Shown here one piece after another: positions 1 to 11,042 of a stretch of 64,000 nucleotides of DNA. The DNA lies in assembly GCA_900073065.1 (NCBI GenBank), contig FJOG01000003.1, positions 1,263,753 to 1,327,752 of the forward strand, read 5' to 3'. The translations under genes and the position numbers were made by a program. This DNA is from Phialocephala subalpina. Its lineage: Eukaryota > Ascomycota > Leotiomycetes > Helotiales > Mollisiaceae. The notes below the pieces were generated by a model, which was not told the DNA's origin, did no database searches, and saw only the letters and a program-made list of their open reading frames with translations. Within the stretch, counting starts at the first letter, position 1; every line of letters begins with the position of its first letter.

Positions 1-1695
1 TACCAGAGACTGCAAGTTCGTTGCTCCATTTCCCAGGACCAGTGAAGCATCCAAGCCCGGAAACACTTCACGCAGATTGGCTAAAAGTCGATTTTGGAAC
101 ACATTCTGCGCGACACTGAGCATCACAGCACCACCTAGTGTCTGAAAAAATATCAGGGCTGCTGTTCCTGTAGGGATATCGTCGATGCTGAGGACAGTCT
201 GTGCTATGAGGACCATTTGCATCAAACCTGCTCCGATGCCGAGTCCAAATAGCGCTTCGTAACCGATCCATACAGGGTGGGGAGAATTTGGCTTCAGAGT
301 TGATAGCAGTCCCATACCCAATGAGGCCACAACAGTTGACATGATCATGAATGGTGTGTAGTAACCGATCAGCGTGATCAGGAACCCGGAGACCATGGCC
401 ATGGCTACAACCCCAAGAAGCATGGGGATATTCATGATGCCTGAGCGGATTGCTGAGGCGCCTTTGATTGCTTGAAACCAAATCGGAAGGTAATAAATTG
501 CAACGAAAAAGGAGGAGGATAACTGAGTCGAAAAGTCAGCTCTTAACAAGTCATCGTGTTCGGGGAATTCAAGTGGGCATGGAGATTTACCGAGAAGGTA
601 TACCAAGCGCCAAACGCCATTGATCTTTGAGTAATAATATGAGCGGGAATAGTCCCATTTTCCTTGTTATATATCTGAACAATAATGAAAGCGAAAATCA
701 GGACCGCAAAGACAACGAGGAGGGCAATAATCCGAGCATCCTTCCAAGGATACCTTGTCCCACCCCACTGTAAAGCAATCAACAAACACATGATACCTGG
801 TATGAAAAGCACAGTCCCGACAGGATCCAATTTCTTCAGTCTAGCTCTGTAGCCGAGGGACCTCTGATCCGCTTTTTCGGGAGTTTTGAGAAATATGAGG
901 ATGCCAAGAATGGTGATAGCTCCCAGAGGCAGATTAATATAAAAGCACCACCTCCATGAAATATGGTCGGTAAAAGCTCCTCCTAAGAGCGGTCCAACCA
1001 CTGATGCAATCCCGTACATTGCTCCTATGATTCCGACATAGATGGGTCGTCTCACAAGCGGAACTGTCCTCGAGATGATGACTATTCCACCATTGAACAC
1101 TCCTGCAGAGCCAAGTCCAGCGATTGCTCTGCCAGTGATGAGTGCATTTGAAGTAGGTGCCGCGCCACATACAAGCGAGCCAAGCTCGAAGAGTGCAATT
1201 GCAGTAAGGTAGACGATTTTGATGTTGAAGTGCGTGTAGAGCTTGCCGAAGAGGAGTTGAGTAGCGCAAGTAGTTAGGAGGTAGGCTGATCCGTACCACC
1301 CAACATCATCAAGGGAGTGGAATTGATCAGTGATGCGTGGTATTGCTGTCGCGATGATCGTATTGTCCTGGTGAGGAGAGTCAGAGAAGTTCAAGTATCT
1401 TTTATTCTCACCAGAGCCTTGAAATGCATACCAGTGCCACCAGAAATACCGATATGGCTACTGCAACTATAATGGTAACAAGTCGCAGTCCATGTGCGTA
1501 TTGTTCTTGCGCCAGAGGCACTTCGTGAGAGTCCTTAGCTGGTCTCGTCTCCTTTTCTGCATGACTTGGCTCTGACCTGAGGGGAACGATGAAGGTCCGA
1601 TTCTTGACGTGATCATTTGAGACAGTAATGGGAGGAGCGTCTGGAACAGGTGTCAATTGCTGATGCCTCTTAAAGACTGATGGTAGGTATCTCAT
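1..1695 (-). CDS. MFS multidrug efflux transporter, DHA14 type (C-terminus beyond window)
   Basis: Proton-driven export pump of the plasma membrane; the DHA14 family moves drugs and secondary metabolites. Exons read 1695-1432, 1367-591 and 522 to the left edge, with introns of 64 bp (1368-1431) and 68 bp (523-590), both phase 0. A hydrophilic N-terminal tail of about 70 residues precedes the first membrane helix, which ends in VFLVAL and joins [10 protein letters not shown] across intron 1, as is typical of the family. The antiporter motif C region reads [10 protein letters not shown] followed by [22 protein letters not shown] motif lies before it and [12 protein letters not shown] opens exon 3. 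No stop is met before base 1, so the last helices are missing. The substrate cannot be told; no biosynthetic cluster is visible beside it. Confidence 0.9.
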
Positions 1696-2578
1696 TTTCG
1701 CTCACTTCGTGAAAGTCCCGTAAAACTCCACAAGAACTTTTTGCGGGGTAGCGTTTATGATGTTCCCCTCGAGTACGAATACGCACCGCATAGCAAACTA
1801 TCATGCCACTGGCGAATGTCAAAAATCTCATGTTCGGAATAAAAAATGCCGAACATTAGACTTTGTTCCGCAGTATCCCATTTGCTGCGATCAGCGCCTC
1901 AGTTTTATAAGCGAACAAACCGATGGCCTATTCGGGACACCTCACCGTAACGTAGCATCTAGCTTCTTGAGGTAAAAATCCCCTTGAACATGTGTGAACC
2001 TCGCCACATTCAGACAGTGGAAGTTCATGGTGACTCGTTGTTCTCGAAATTTTGCTAACACGCCATCAGTGGTGCTTTTAGCGACATTGTAAGATGCCCC
2101 CTAATTGGCCCCTGAAACTTCGGCTGTTTAGCGAGAGACGTGCGCTGAAATTTCAGTGCATTTCTTCGCAATCTGTGAGTCTGTGACTAAGTGACACGCA
2201 AAAGATTCGAATGTAGAGCCTCAAATTACAGAGAGTCTAAGTTCCGAACCTTAAAAAGTGCAGTATAAATCCACTGCTTGGCTCACTTAATCTCATGCCA
2301 CCCATATGGTGTTTGAATCGATTCACTCGATTGTCCCTCCTCTTGTGGGTGTCTGATTCATGAGCAAGTGTCTCAGCAATGAATCTTGTATCATTTACAA
2401 GTAAGATGATTCATGGCTGAGACAGCACAGAAATCACACAAAAGCAGATTCTAAACCTATCGGCCATCTTCTATTCTTCCAACTTCCGGCTCCTCCAACT
2501 TTCCAACAATTTCCCACACTAGAACACGCATAACAAGACGACTTTCAAGAGCTCAACACAGTACTCGATCAACCCGTC
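1696..2578. other. Intergenic region between divergent genes
   Basis: This is the shared upstream region of the efflux pump (minus strand) and the small secreted protein gene (plus strand). No supported gene was seen. It holds one imperfect inverted repeat at 2369-2424, listed separately. Confidence 0.6.
2369..2424. repeat. Imperfect inverted repeat (17-bp arms)
   Basis: TGTCTCAGCAATGAATC at 2369-2385 pairs with GATTCATGGCTGAGACA at 2408-2424 with one mismatch. Inside the loop a second pairing is possible (CTTGTA with TACAAG), so the whole could form a long bulged hairpin. It lies about 155 bp before the start of the small secreted protein gene. It could be a remnant of a miniature element or a regulatory palindrome; the function is unknown. 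Confidence 0.55.
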
Positions 2579-3315
2579 ATGTATCTCAATAACCTCCTCG
2601 TTCTCTTGGCCCTTACTCGCCTGGGTAGCGGCATCTGCGCAGGCTACAACTACGCCTTCTTCAGTCTCCCAACTAGTGGCTCTTCGCGATGGGTCGTCAC
2701 AGACGACGCGTGCAATGCCCCATTCCCAGCATGCGGTAACCGATACACTCCATGCCACTGTCAAGGTCTCCACTGCTCTTCTATTCCAATCCACGTCGAC
2801 AGCGTTGAGATCAACGGACTTTGGTACGTCTCCTATGTCACTACCTAACTGCAAACTCTCCCAACTGTTTATGGATGTGCTTACGGGATGAAAATTAGGT
2901 ACGCTTGTCGGGTAGACAGCACCGCGTGGAGCTGTGAAAATATCTACTGGCCCGAGGGGCCACTAAGATCCAATGGTGGTCCGTTTTTTGATGTTGAGCA
3001 ATGCGTGAGTGGATCCACTTCTACATCTTCAATTCACTCCATGCCTTCCCAGTCAAATGTTCACTGCAACTGAAAAGATGCTAACAAACTAAGTGCCGCA
3101 ACGATGGACGTCGCAATCTCAAAGAAGGTCGCATCAACGAGCGCGAATTCCAAGCCATCGAAGCCACCAACGCTCTTCTCGACATCCATAAGCGCGACTA
3201 CGCGGATGCTCTTGCCAGTGGGATGAGCGGAGGCAACCTTACATCATTGAGAAATGTCCAGAGGCGAGAGCTGAAGGAAGCTGAGAAGTGGCAACTCATG
3301 ACTCGTTTAGCATAA
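2579..3315 (+). CDS. Small secreted cysteine-containing protein (190 aa)
   Basis: Three exons (2579-2823, 2899-3004, 3095 minus one, i.e. 3094-3315) give 190 residues. Donors are GTACGT and GTGAGT; intron 2 carries a GCTAAC branch site shortly before its acceptor. The first 20 residues form a signal peptide (hydrophobic core LLVLLALTRLGSG). The mature part has Cys pairs around CNAPFPAC, CHCQGLHC and a junction reading EQCCRN, and a charged C-terminus with many Arg, Glu and Lys. No family was recognised. Being secreted and cysteine-containing it could be an effector-like or cell-surface protein, but that is only inferred from size and signal peptide. It converges on the GPI-type gene at 3498-4596. 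Confidence 0.72.
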
Positions 3316-3497
3316 ATTGGGTGTGAGGGCGACAACATGGGCTTCACAAGTATCGGTATTCTTTGCAACTTCCATCGACATTGCTAGCACTTGCACGATA
3401 GTCAGAAAGATTGCCTCGTTGTTCATGAAAGTCTTTTCGAATCCTGTGGCAGTCATATCCATTAATATAGCATGCGATATATGACAGCCCAACTTTC

Positions 3498-4596
3498 CTA
3501 CATCATCAACCCCATACCGACTACCAACACAAGAGCAAGTACCCCAACATTAACCCTCTTCCCCATAACTCCAGCAGATGGCTTTGTCGAACTTGGACTT
3601 GCCCCAGTACCACTCGCAGTCGAAGTCGACGTCCCACTTCCCAACTCAACAAATGTATTCCTACTCCCCTCCGAAATTGTCTGATTCCTCGGAATACATA
3701 GCAACCTCGTATCCGCCCACCCCGCCTGACCCAACAAAGCCCCATGCCCCTTACTCCCCCACGCACTAACCAACAACACCCACGGCGTCTCCAAATCCCT
3801 ATCATAAATCGTGAAATTGTCCTTCCCCTTCTCGCTCTCTATCCAAGAGAAGAACGCCCGGTTCGTTGCATTCGAATTTCCAGGATTGGTGTAATTGCAA
3901 GGGCTGACTGAAGGCGCAGAAGAGTTGACTGTCAGCCCGGAGCTGCTGCCGCCGTAGAAGAGCCCGTTGCAGGCGCTAGTTAAGGATATGCCGAGGGCGG
4001 AGATAGTGGAGAGGACGTTGCCGCATTCGTAATTTGAGGTCCCGGAGTTGGCTTGTGCGGAGGAGTTTGCGGCAGAGAGGATTTCTGCTAAGCAGGCGGA
4101 ACCAAATGTTGCGACGCAGTCGCCGCTGTCGTGGATGGAATTTGCTTCTGCTTGGGGTGAGAGATTGAAGCTGGAAACACAGCCGGTGTATGGGATGTTT
4201 GGGTCTTCGAGGTTCTGGATTGGTCTAGATCTTGTTAATACTGATCTGTCTGATCATATGGTGAGGCTTACGATGTCTTCAATCCAAATCCAGTTGCGAT
4301 TGAAGTGACATTGCTAGCCTCGTCGTATTGTGTGCCGACATAAGCTGACCAAGTCCAGTTGGAAGCTGGGTATGAAGAGTTGACTTGAAATCCTGGCATT
4401 GACAGTGAACCTGTCGCGTTGGCGCTGGCATAGAAAGGGTTTTGTCTAGTCTGAACTAATCGTTAGAAAAGAGTCGTGAAAGCAAATCTCAAGCGGATGT
4501 ACTCACACATTGATCAGTTATATTGTCATAGCCGTATGATCCCGAAATCAGGGAAGCGGCAGCTATCAGGAAATTGGTTCGCTGAAGAGTGGTCAT
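3498..4596 (-). CDS. Secreted, probably GPI-anchored glycoprotein, paralogue A (331 aa)
   Basis: Three exons: 4596-4507, 4450-4272 and 4224-3498. The product starts with a signal peptide (about residues 1-21) and ends in a Ser/Thr-rich stretch followed by a hydrophobic tail (VGVLALVLVVGMGLMM), as in GPI-anchored fungal wall proteins. Between them lies a cysteine-containing ectodomain with many N-glycosylation sequons. It is a paralogue of the gene at 7981-9082. They share TSPxQN after intron 2, a DxxCxAxxG/DxxCLAEI/L-type core, and the motif WADTRLLCIPRNQTISEGSR near the stalk, and both introns fall at equivalent positions and phases. The molecular function is not known. Cell-surface location is inferred from the signal peptide and tail. 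Confidence 0.82.
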
Positions 4597-5832
4597 GATG
4601 AGCGTATTTGAATTTGACGTCGTGGGTAGATGGAAGAGATCAGAGAAAGACCACTGAAGAATTTCATTTCTGAGGGACCGATGACTTTTAGGTGAGGGAG
4701 AAATGTCAAAGATTTGACTGCTCGGCTGGGCTGAGGCTTACTTGATACCAAGCAATTTGTTCCGACGAGACTAATCAAACCACAGCCAAGTGAGCACAGC
4801 AGTAAAAGCGTTTAAATGCATGGCATTCATGGTAATGCTCCATGAGTGGCTGAATCTTACGAGTGTACCTCGCTTCCCACAGATTAGCGAGGCGGAAGTG
4901 GCGCAAGCCCCTGAGCCAAGACCACTACCGTAAGGGGTCAGCACTAGTGCGAAAAGGAAACTCTGCGGCTGAGAATAAAAGGTCGATGAAGCTAGAACAG
5001 TAAAGGAGTTGAGGTCAAATGAATATTGAGAGTCCTAAGTTTATGATACAAGATAAACGAAGAGTATTGGCAGTGTTAAAGGATCATTGCATTCGGTCTT
5101 GTTCAATTCATTGGAACTACGAGCTCGAGTTCTTTGTTCAAAATCTGGCTTGCCATACGAAATACTCAAGCCCAGCTCAACGTTTGTTGCTACTATGATT
5201 GACTCATCCATGCTGCTCGAAGCACCGGCTTGGGTTTCAAGAACAAAGAAAAGATAGAGGGTTGTATACTTGAAGGTTATACTTCTATTGAGTCGAGCGA
5301 GCTCAGCTAGCTTGGAATGAAATCACAAGCTGCAATTAGTAGTTAAATATGGCCAAACTTTGTCCTCCAGAATAGAGTAGGAAAGTTCAAACAAAGTCAA
5401 TTCTCCAAATTATCATTTTATTTACTTACTTATAGGAGTTTCTGTTGGAGGCAAATGTACCACAAACAGGCCGGCCCCCAACCGGAGCCTAGGAGGAGGG
5501 GTCGTTCTCGCTTTTCCCCTCTAACGAGGATTGTACTTTAGAAATGGCACAGCTCATAGTCAGCCCCTCGGGCAGATTCCATAACAATGAATGATTTATC
5601 TATCTATAGGAGTTTCTGACGTTTGCGAGTTTCTGTTCTTTCTTCCTTTGTTTCGCGAAGAGTAGTTTGAAAGTGTCCTTTATTGCTTGGAGCTTCCTCA
5701 TCCGGGTGATAATTGGAATCAAGGTAATGATAAAGGACTGTAATCTCGAAATTACCATTAAAGCAGACACTTCTCAAACATTGACAGCTGCATCACATCT
5801 TCCGCTCAGCATCATAACCTAGACCTTCAGCG
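4597..5832. other. Intergenic region upstream of paralogue A
   Basis: No supported gene. The stretch is AT-rich in its second half. TATAGGAGTTTCTG occurs twice (about 5442 and 5606), a short direct repeat of unknown meaning. It separates the divergent paralogue A from the kinase pseudogene. Confidence 0.55.
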
Positions 5833-7676
5833 ATGACAAATCTTTTCGAATTCAATCCTCGCGTCAAACTTAGCGAATGGCGCCAGTTCGGATAGCTCCG
5901 ACGTAGACAGACTTGGGATGACCTTGACCCCAAAGAATGGCAGGCTAAAATGGTTCTCGGCAATGGAACAAATGATGTCTGTGGACGTTGGGATTATATT
6001 GGAAATAAACCTAACATGCCGAAACATATGGTCGTCAAGCAGTGTACGTCGCTTGCACCGGAGAAGACGGACTTGTATGTTGAGTCTGAGATGCTAAAGG
6101 CTCTATCAAGTACCGGTACAACCCATGCCCCCCAGCTCTACCGTGAGTTTCACTTTGCAGGTGGTACTGGTGTCACGAAGAGAAATGAGTTTGACGGTAT
6201 GCCATTGCGAGGCCCGGGGGAGCTATCACCGTCGATGAAATTGAGACGTACAAAGACGAATAGTCGAATGACCGACTCACTGCCAGAATCTATATGGAGT
6301 ACTGTCCAGGTGGTGACCTCGGCCAATAAAACACCACCATAGCGGCTACCAATAGGCAACGTGTCATTCCCGAAGAAGTTCTATGGTGAATTCTAAGCAG
6401 TTATGCGAGGCAATTCTTGTACTCGAGACAGGAACAGAGGACCCAATCATCCCGGATCCTATGTGGAGTAAGTATATCCGAAGTTCCTTCCCTCGTTAGC
6501 GATTAAGCATTGCATCGAGTCACATGTTGTGATAGATATCAAATGTCAAAGTCCGTAAGCTTACTGGATGTAAACCATTTTAGCACAACCAATCTGTCAC
6601 TTGGATATCAAAGGCCGAAATACCCTCCTGGGCCAGCTGGATGAGGATGAAAGTCGACGCTTTCCTCCTCTGAAGCTGGCAGATTTTGGGCTGTCTCGAT
6701 TTGAACCTAAAACAGAAGTCGAGCGCCGAGGTACCGGATGGATCACTGGTACTCAGTGGCGTGGAACTCCCGGTTATCTAGCACCCGTGAATCTTGTTGA
6801 AGCTTTGCTTCATTTCATGTCCTCTTGCAATACTGATCAAACGTAGGAGCAGTATTTTTACAACAGGAAACCCGGGACTCGTGAGATAAGTACAAAAGTC
6901 AATATCTGGCAAGTTGGCGCAGTACTTTATAGGTTGATTTGCAGAGAAGACGTTGCTATCGAAAGCTATTTCACGCAGGATGCTCCACCTGATATATACG
7001 GCTATCAGGCCACATATGGTAAGCATGACTTTCTCCTCTCCTTCTCCACTTGACTGAGATCATGCATTTTCGTTACTCTTACCATATTGATTCTAATTGA
7101 TCCCTACGTACAGATGTCAGCGGTAATCCTGACGTCCTTCTCGATCCAGTCCAATGCCCTTGTAGTTCTCGTCTGATTGGTGCTATCTGCTACCGTCTGG
7201 CACAGTTACCACATCGAAGAATGTCTACGCAAGAGCTAGTGGTAGAATGCTCCAAAGTCCTCGAGATATACGATGCACAAAACGCACTCAATACTGGTGA
7301 CGCCATGGCTGGCCAGAATATCCCACCGCGAGGATCAAATAAGCAAAACTTCGATATGCCAGATATTGAAATTCAAACACGAGAGGGTGACCAACCACTT
7401 TTTGTAGAAGTACCAATGGTTCCTACCGATCAACTATTCAACCCGTTGTTTCCGAAAGGCAGAGGTCCCTACGTATATAATGATGTGGACGATTACCCTC
7501 ATCAATTTTTGGGCGATACGCCTTCTGGCAAGAGAGGTGTGCGTCCACCGGCACTACCGGGTCCTCCGGTTAGTCCGATTGATCCAAATTTACCGAACCC
7601 CAGTCCAGTGTGGGAGGACCAACTAGGTACAATTCAAAAAGTAGAAGAAACACCAGAACCCAATGTCGAGGCTTGA
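5833..7676 (+). pseudogene. Decayed serine/threonine protein kinase gene
   Basis: Kinase motifs are visible in order but in different frames. An ATG at 5833 opens a frame that stops at TAG 5893-5895. The same frame continues with a beta-3 lysine region (MPKHMVVKQC) and a likely alpha-C segment (VESEMLKAL). The hinge IYMEYCPGGDL (about 6290-6330) is in a second frame and is followed by a stop. The catalytic loop HLDIKGRN starts near 6600, then KLADFGLSRF and GTPGYLAP. After an intron near 6788-6845 come a helix-F-like VNIWQVGAVLYRL segment, an intron from about 7019, and a Pro-rich tail ending at 7676. The 3' half is open and the 5' half has several lesions, so an active full kinase is unlikely. 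It lies between two surface-protein paralogues. Confidence 0.75.
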
Positions 7677-7710
7677 GCATTTATTTCTTCGAAGTAATGC
7701 GAGTTTAATC

Positions 7711-7776
7711 GTCGGCGCCTCCTAGGCTCCTACCTGCGTTTCCACGTCTTCGAAGACACAAATAGGAGGCGCCGAC
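7711..7776. repeat. Perfect 14-bp inverted repeat with inner palindrome
   Basis: GTCGGCGCCTCCTA (7711-7724) is the exact reverse complement of TAGGAGGCGCCGAC (7763-7776). The 38-bp loop contains the palindrome GTCTTCGAAGAC (7746-7757). It lies 35 bp after the kinase remnant's stop. It could be a 3'-end hairpin or a tiny mobile-element relic; no target-site duplication was recognised. Confidence 0.7.
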
Positions 7777-7980
7777 AATCATTAAGAATACTTACTTGAT
7801 AAATCATATAAATAATTCGTTTTGACTCTATTAAATTTTATCAGTCCACTGCCACAACTGCACGTGGTCAATAGAAGAAAAGCTAATAAAAACGACCGCC
7901 GAGGATACTAGAACCCTAGAACAGTAAAAGGCTCAAAAGTGCAGTACATGCGAAGTCTCGGGCTCGCTTCCCGAGAACTC

Positions 7981-9082
7981 TTATATCGTGAGACCAAACA
8001 CAAGCACAACAGCTAAAGCGAAATGGGCCCCGGCACCAAAAGTGCTAACCGCTCCCGAAGTCTTGCTCGTCGTCGCAGAGCTCGAAGAACTTGTCGAAGT
8101 GCTCGACGGAGTGCTCGTTGAGATACCACTCGCACTTGCACTAGCAGCATCCACATCCCGACTGCCAGCAGTGATGGTCTGGTTCGCCGGAACGCACATG
8201 ATCTTTGTGTCCGCCCATCCAGAGTTTCCGCTCTTAGCCCAAGTCGTAACAATCATTGGAGTAGGGACCCTCAACGCCGTATCATAGGCTGTATAGTTCC
8301 CCTCCTCAGCCCCGAAACTTGTCCAACTATCCTGGAAAATTGCTGTCGAGTTTGCGGTATTGACGTCGACTGTCGTGCATGCAGGATCAGAGGTCGGAAA
8401 GTATGCGGACTTGGGGGCAGAGAGGAATGTATAGTCCAGTATACCCCAGTGACTTGAGCATTTGGAGCCGCTGTCTCTGTCATCTATGTCTCTCATCTTC
8501 TGTTGTAGCGACAGGCATGATGCTTCTTCGGTTGCGTTCGTGGATCTTGAAATGCTTGATGCGGTGGAGTTGATGGTTGTGATGAGTTCGGCAAGGCAGT
8601 CGGGATCGAGGACTGATGAGCAGGTGCCATCATCATATATACCATTGGCGTAAGAACGAGGGAATGTCATGACGAAGATGAAGCAACCGGTTATGGGAAA
8701 GCTTGGGTCCGAGAAGTTCTGGTAGGGTCTTTTGGCAGGTTAGCTATGTAGACGAAATAATAGGGACGACGACTCACGATGTCTGCAACTCGAACGTGTG
8801 CCTGACCGTGCTCACATGGGGGGCATCTGGATTGGGAGACTCGGAAATGAAGTTGGATAAAGTCCATTGAGAAGTTGGATATGTATCATTGATTCTAGGG
8901 CCCGGTATTGTGGTCGATCCGGTCGCGTTGAATAAGGTAAAATTCTGGTGCTTCTGTCAGAGAGCCTGCCATATGAGAAAGTCAAATGTGGTGCTCACCG
9001 AACACGTGCTCGCTTTGGCGGTCGACCAAGAGAGTATGGATAGAGCAAGCAGAAGTCTCATGTTTGAAGGAATCGATAGCAT
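7981..9082 (-). CDS. Secreted, probably GPI-anchored glycoprotein, paralogue B (335 aa)
   Basis: Exons 9082-8999, 8953-8778 and 8728-7981, with introns of 45 and 49 bp at the same positions as in paralogue A (3498-4596). The signal peptide may start at 9082 (MLSIPSNMRLLLALSIL) or at the inner ATG at 9061, which gives a more usual length. The ectodomain carries several N-x-S/T sequons and conserved cysteines, including DPDCLAELI and MCVPANQTITAGSR, which matches CIPRNQTISEGSR of the paralogue. The C-terminus is a long Ser/Thr-rich stalk and a hydrophobic tail (FALAVVLVFGLTI), pointing to a GPI anchor. No enzymatic motif was recognised. The pair arose by duplication and now flanks a dead kinase gene. 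Confidence 0.83.
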
Positions 9083-11042
9083 GACGCAAAGCGAGAAGTA
9101 AGAGGAAAGTAGTTCCGTAGCTCAATGTTGACTTTTCAATCACCAATGCGACGAAATTTGCCACTCTTATATCTATCTTGCAGAACATAGTGTTAGCACA
9201 GAATTGGCATGCGGCTCAGTCGATTCAGCTCGACAAGGTTACAGGATAACATTGACACAATGACGAGAGGGCATATTGCGGGAGCTCGTGAGCGACATAT
9301 TGCACCAGAGAGCCAATCTGATGAAACTCAGGTATCACACACGGTGATTTTTCGTCTGGAAGAGGACCCATTTGAAGTGACCTTCCTTATACGACTTCAT
9401 CCGCATGTCTTGGAAGTAAATTTTCAGCAAAGTCGTGGTGGCGCAGCTTCAAAAGACGTCGTGCCAAGAGGTTGCCAAGTAGCTCCGCCTCTGGTACAAC
9501 CTTAAACAGCTCGAATTCCGAGTCGAATGCTTGATTCAACCACATGAGATCCACGTTAAATTACCCTGAAGTCTTGAAGCTGCTCCAACAACGAGCTCCC
9601 TCGACTTGCGAGCAACTGCTGCCTAGGTACCGGTAGGAAGGAATGGGAGTGTTGTAATTGCCACGTGATAATAGAGAATTTCTGCCGGAAGTTGATTGCA
9701 GAGGGAGCAGAATAAACCAGCATCATACAAATCCAATGAAATATGAATATTTGAAAGGCCAATGACCACTTCACCGGCCATGCAAATGACATATGTCAGG
9801 TGACAGAGTAATACACGTGACTCGAGTCCAAAAAGACGCTGAAAAATCTGGACAAGGATAAAGCAGGAAGAAGACAGATGAGTTGAAGAGTGAACATAAC
9901 AAAAAAAGAAGCGGGGAATCGTTTCTGATAGAGGTCCTTTTCCGAGCCGATTCCGAGCTGAAAGCATAGATTTGGACTTTGGCGTCCGGTCAGTAAGCAA
10001 CTGATGTACAGTAAAGTAGATATATCATATATAGAGACTGATTCGGAAGCGGAACTACACCGTCCAAGACGTGCGGAAGTCTTTGATATTTGTTTCTCTC
10101 CCTATCTGCTGCAAGACATGAATCAGCAGGCGCAGCGGCTATTGATCTAGTTTGCGATTACCCATCTCACGTCAGCTGTCCCGCAGCAAAGTCTCCTGGC
10201 GTGTCGAATTCCAGACTCTTACCCACTCTCGAGACTCGAGTGTTGTCAAAGGGACGATCTCCGTTCTAAGTGCTGATAGGGGCCGTTCTGGCATCGAGAT
10301 TCGTGTCGCGGCCGCGAGATGAACAATAATGCGGGGAAGGCCTGACAATCCGGCTCTTTTCAGCGCTCGTATGTGCCCATATCCGACGACACTTTCCTCC
10401 CCGTCCCAACGTCCTCGACCTCAATCACAGAGCAGTTCCAGTGTGAGGATGACTACATCCATATCTCACATTGGTGTGCAACACAAGATCAATTCAAGTG
10501 GTCACTGCTCCAACGCGCCTCGCGGCTTACCACCTCGATTCAGGGAGTCCTGACATCGCAAACGAAATCGATCGCCAATGTGGACTGGTGTTTGAGTGGC
10601 TTTGTTCCACCACATTCCTGGGAAGGCAGTCCTACCCCTCCGACCCCAGCTTCTCCTCAGTCGCCACACGCGGGCTGCCCGATGTCACTCTCCAATCACG
10701 GCAAAGAAGGTCGCAAGCGCGCGGACATTGTTCTAGATTCATGATAGTCGAATTCTCTTCCCCTACTCCTCCTCCTCTGGCAGGACATTAAGACCTTACC
10801 CTCGGAAAATCCGTATCTATGGGTAGTAGTTCAGTGGTCAAGTCGAGAACGCCTACCGCGGTCGATATCTGGAAGTGAGGGGTACCAAGAATCAATTTTT
10901 GTCGGGAGGTTGCATAAAGCACTTCGACCATCCACCTTCCCACTATTAGTTATCTCTCCTCGACCACGAGCCCTGCTCTCTTTCTTCCCATTGTTGCATG
11001 CAAAAATTCGGGCATACGCCACGATTGAGAACGACATCCATC
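9083..11042. other. Intergenic region, about 2 kb
   Basis: Upstream space of paralogue B (minus) and the TRI12-like transporter (plus). Open frames here (for example 9209-9505 and 10373-10744, both plus) have no signal peptide, recognisable motif or splice structure, and are not annotated. The stretch just before 11043 is pyrimidine-rich, as expected of a fungal promoter. Confidence 0.55.

Noticed and set aside
10998..11042. Upstream ATG extending the TRI12-like transporter by 15 residues
   Set aside because: It is in frame but adds a basic, non-conserved stretch; the ATG at 11043 has a better context.
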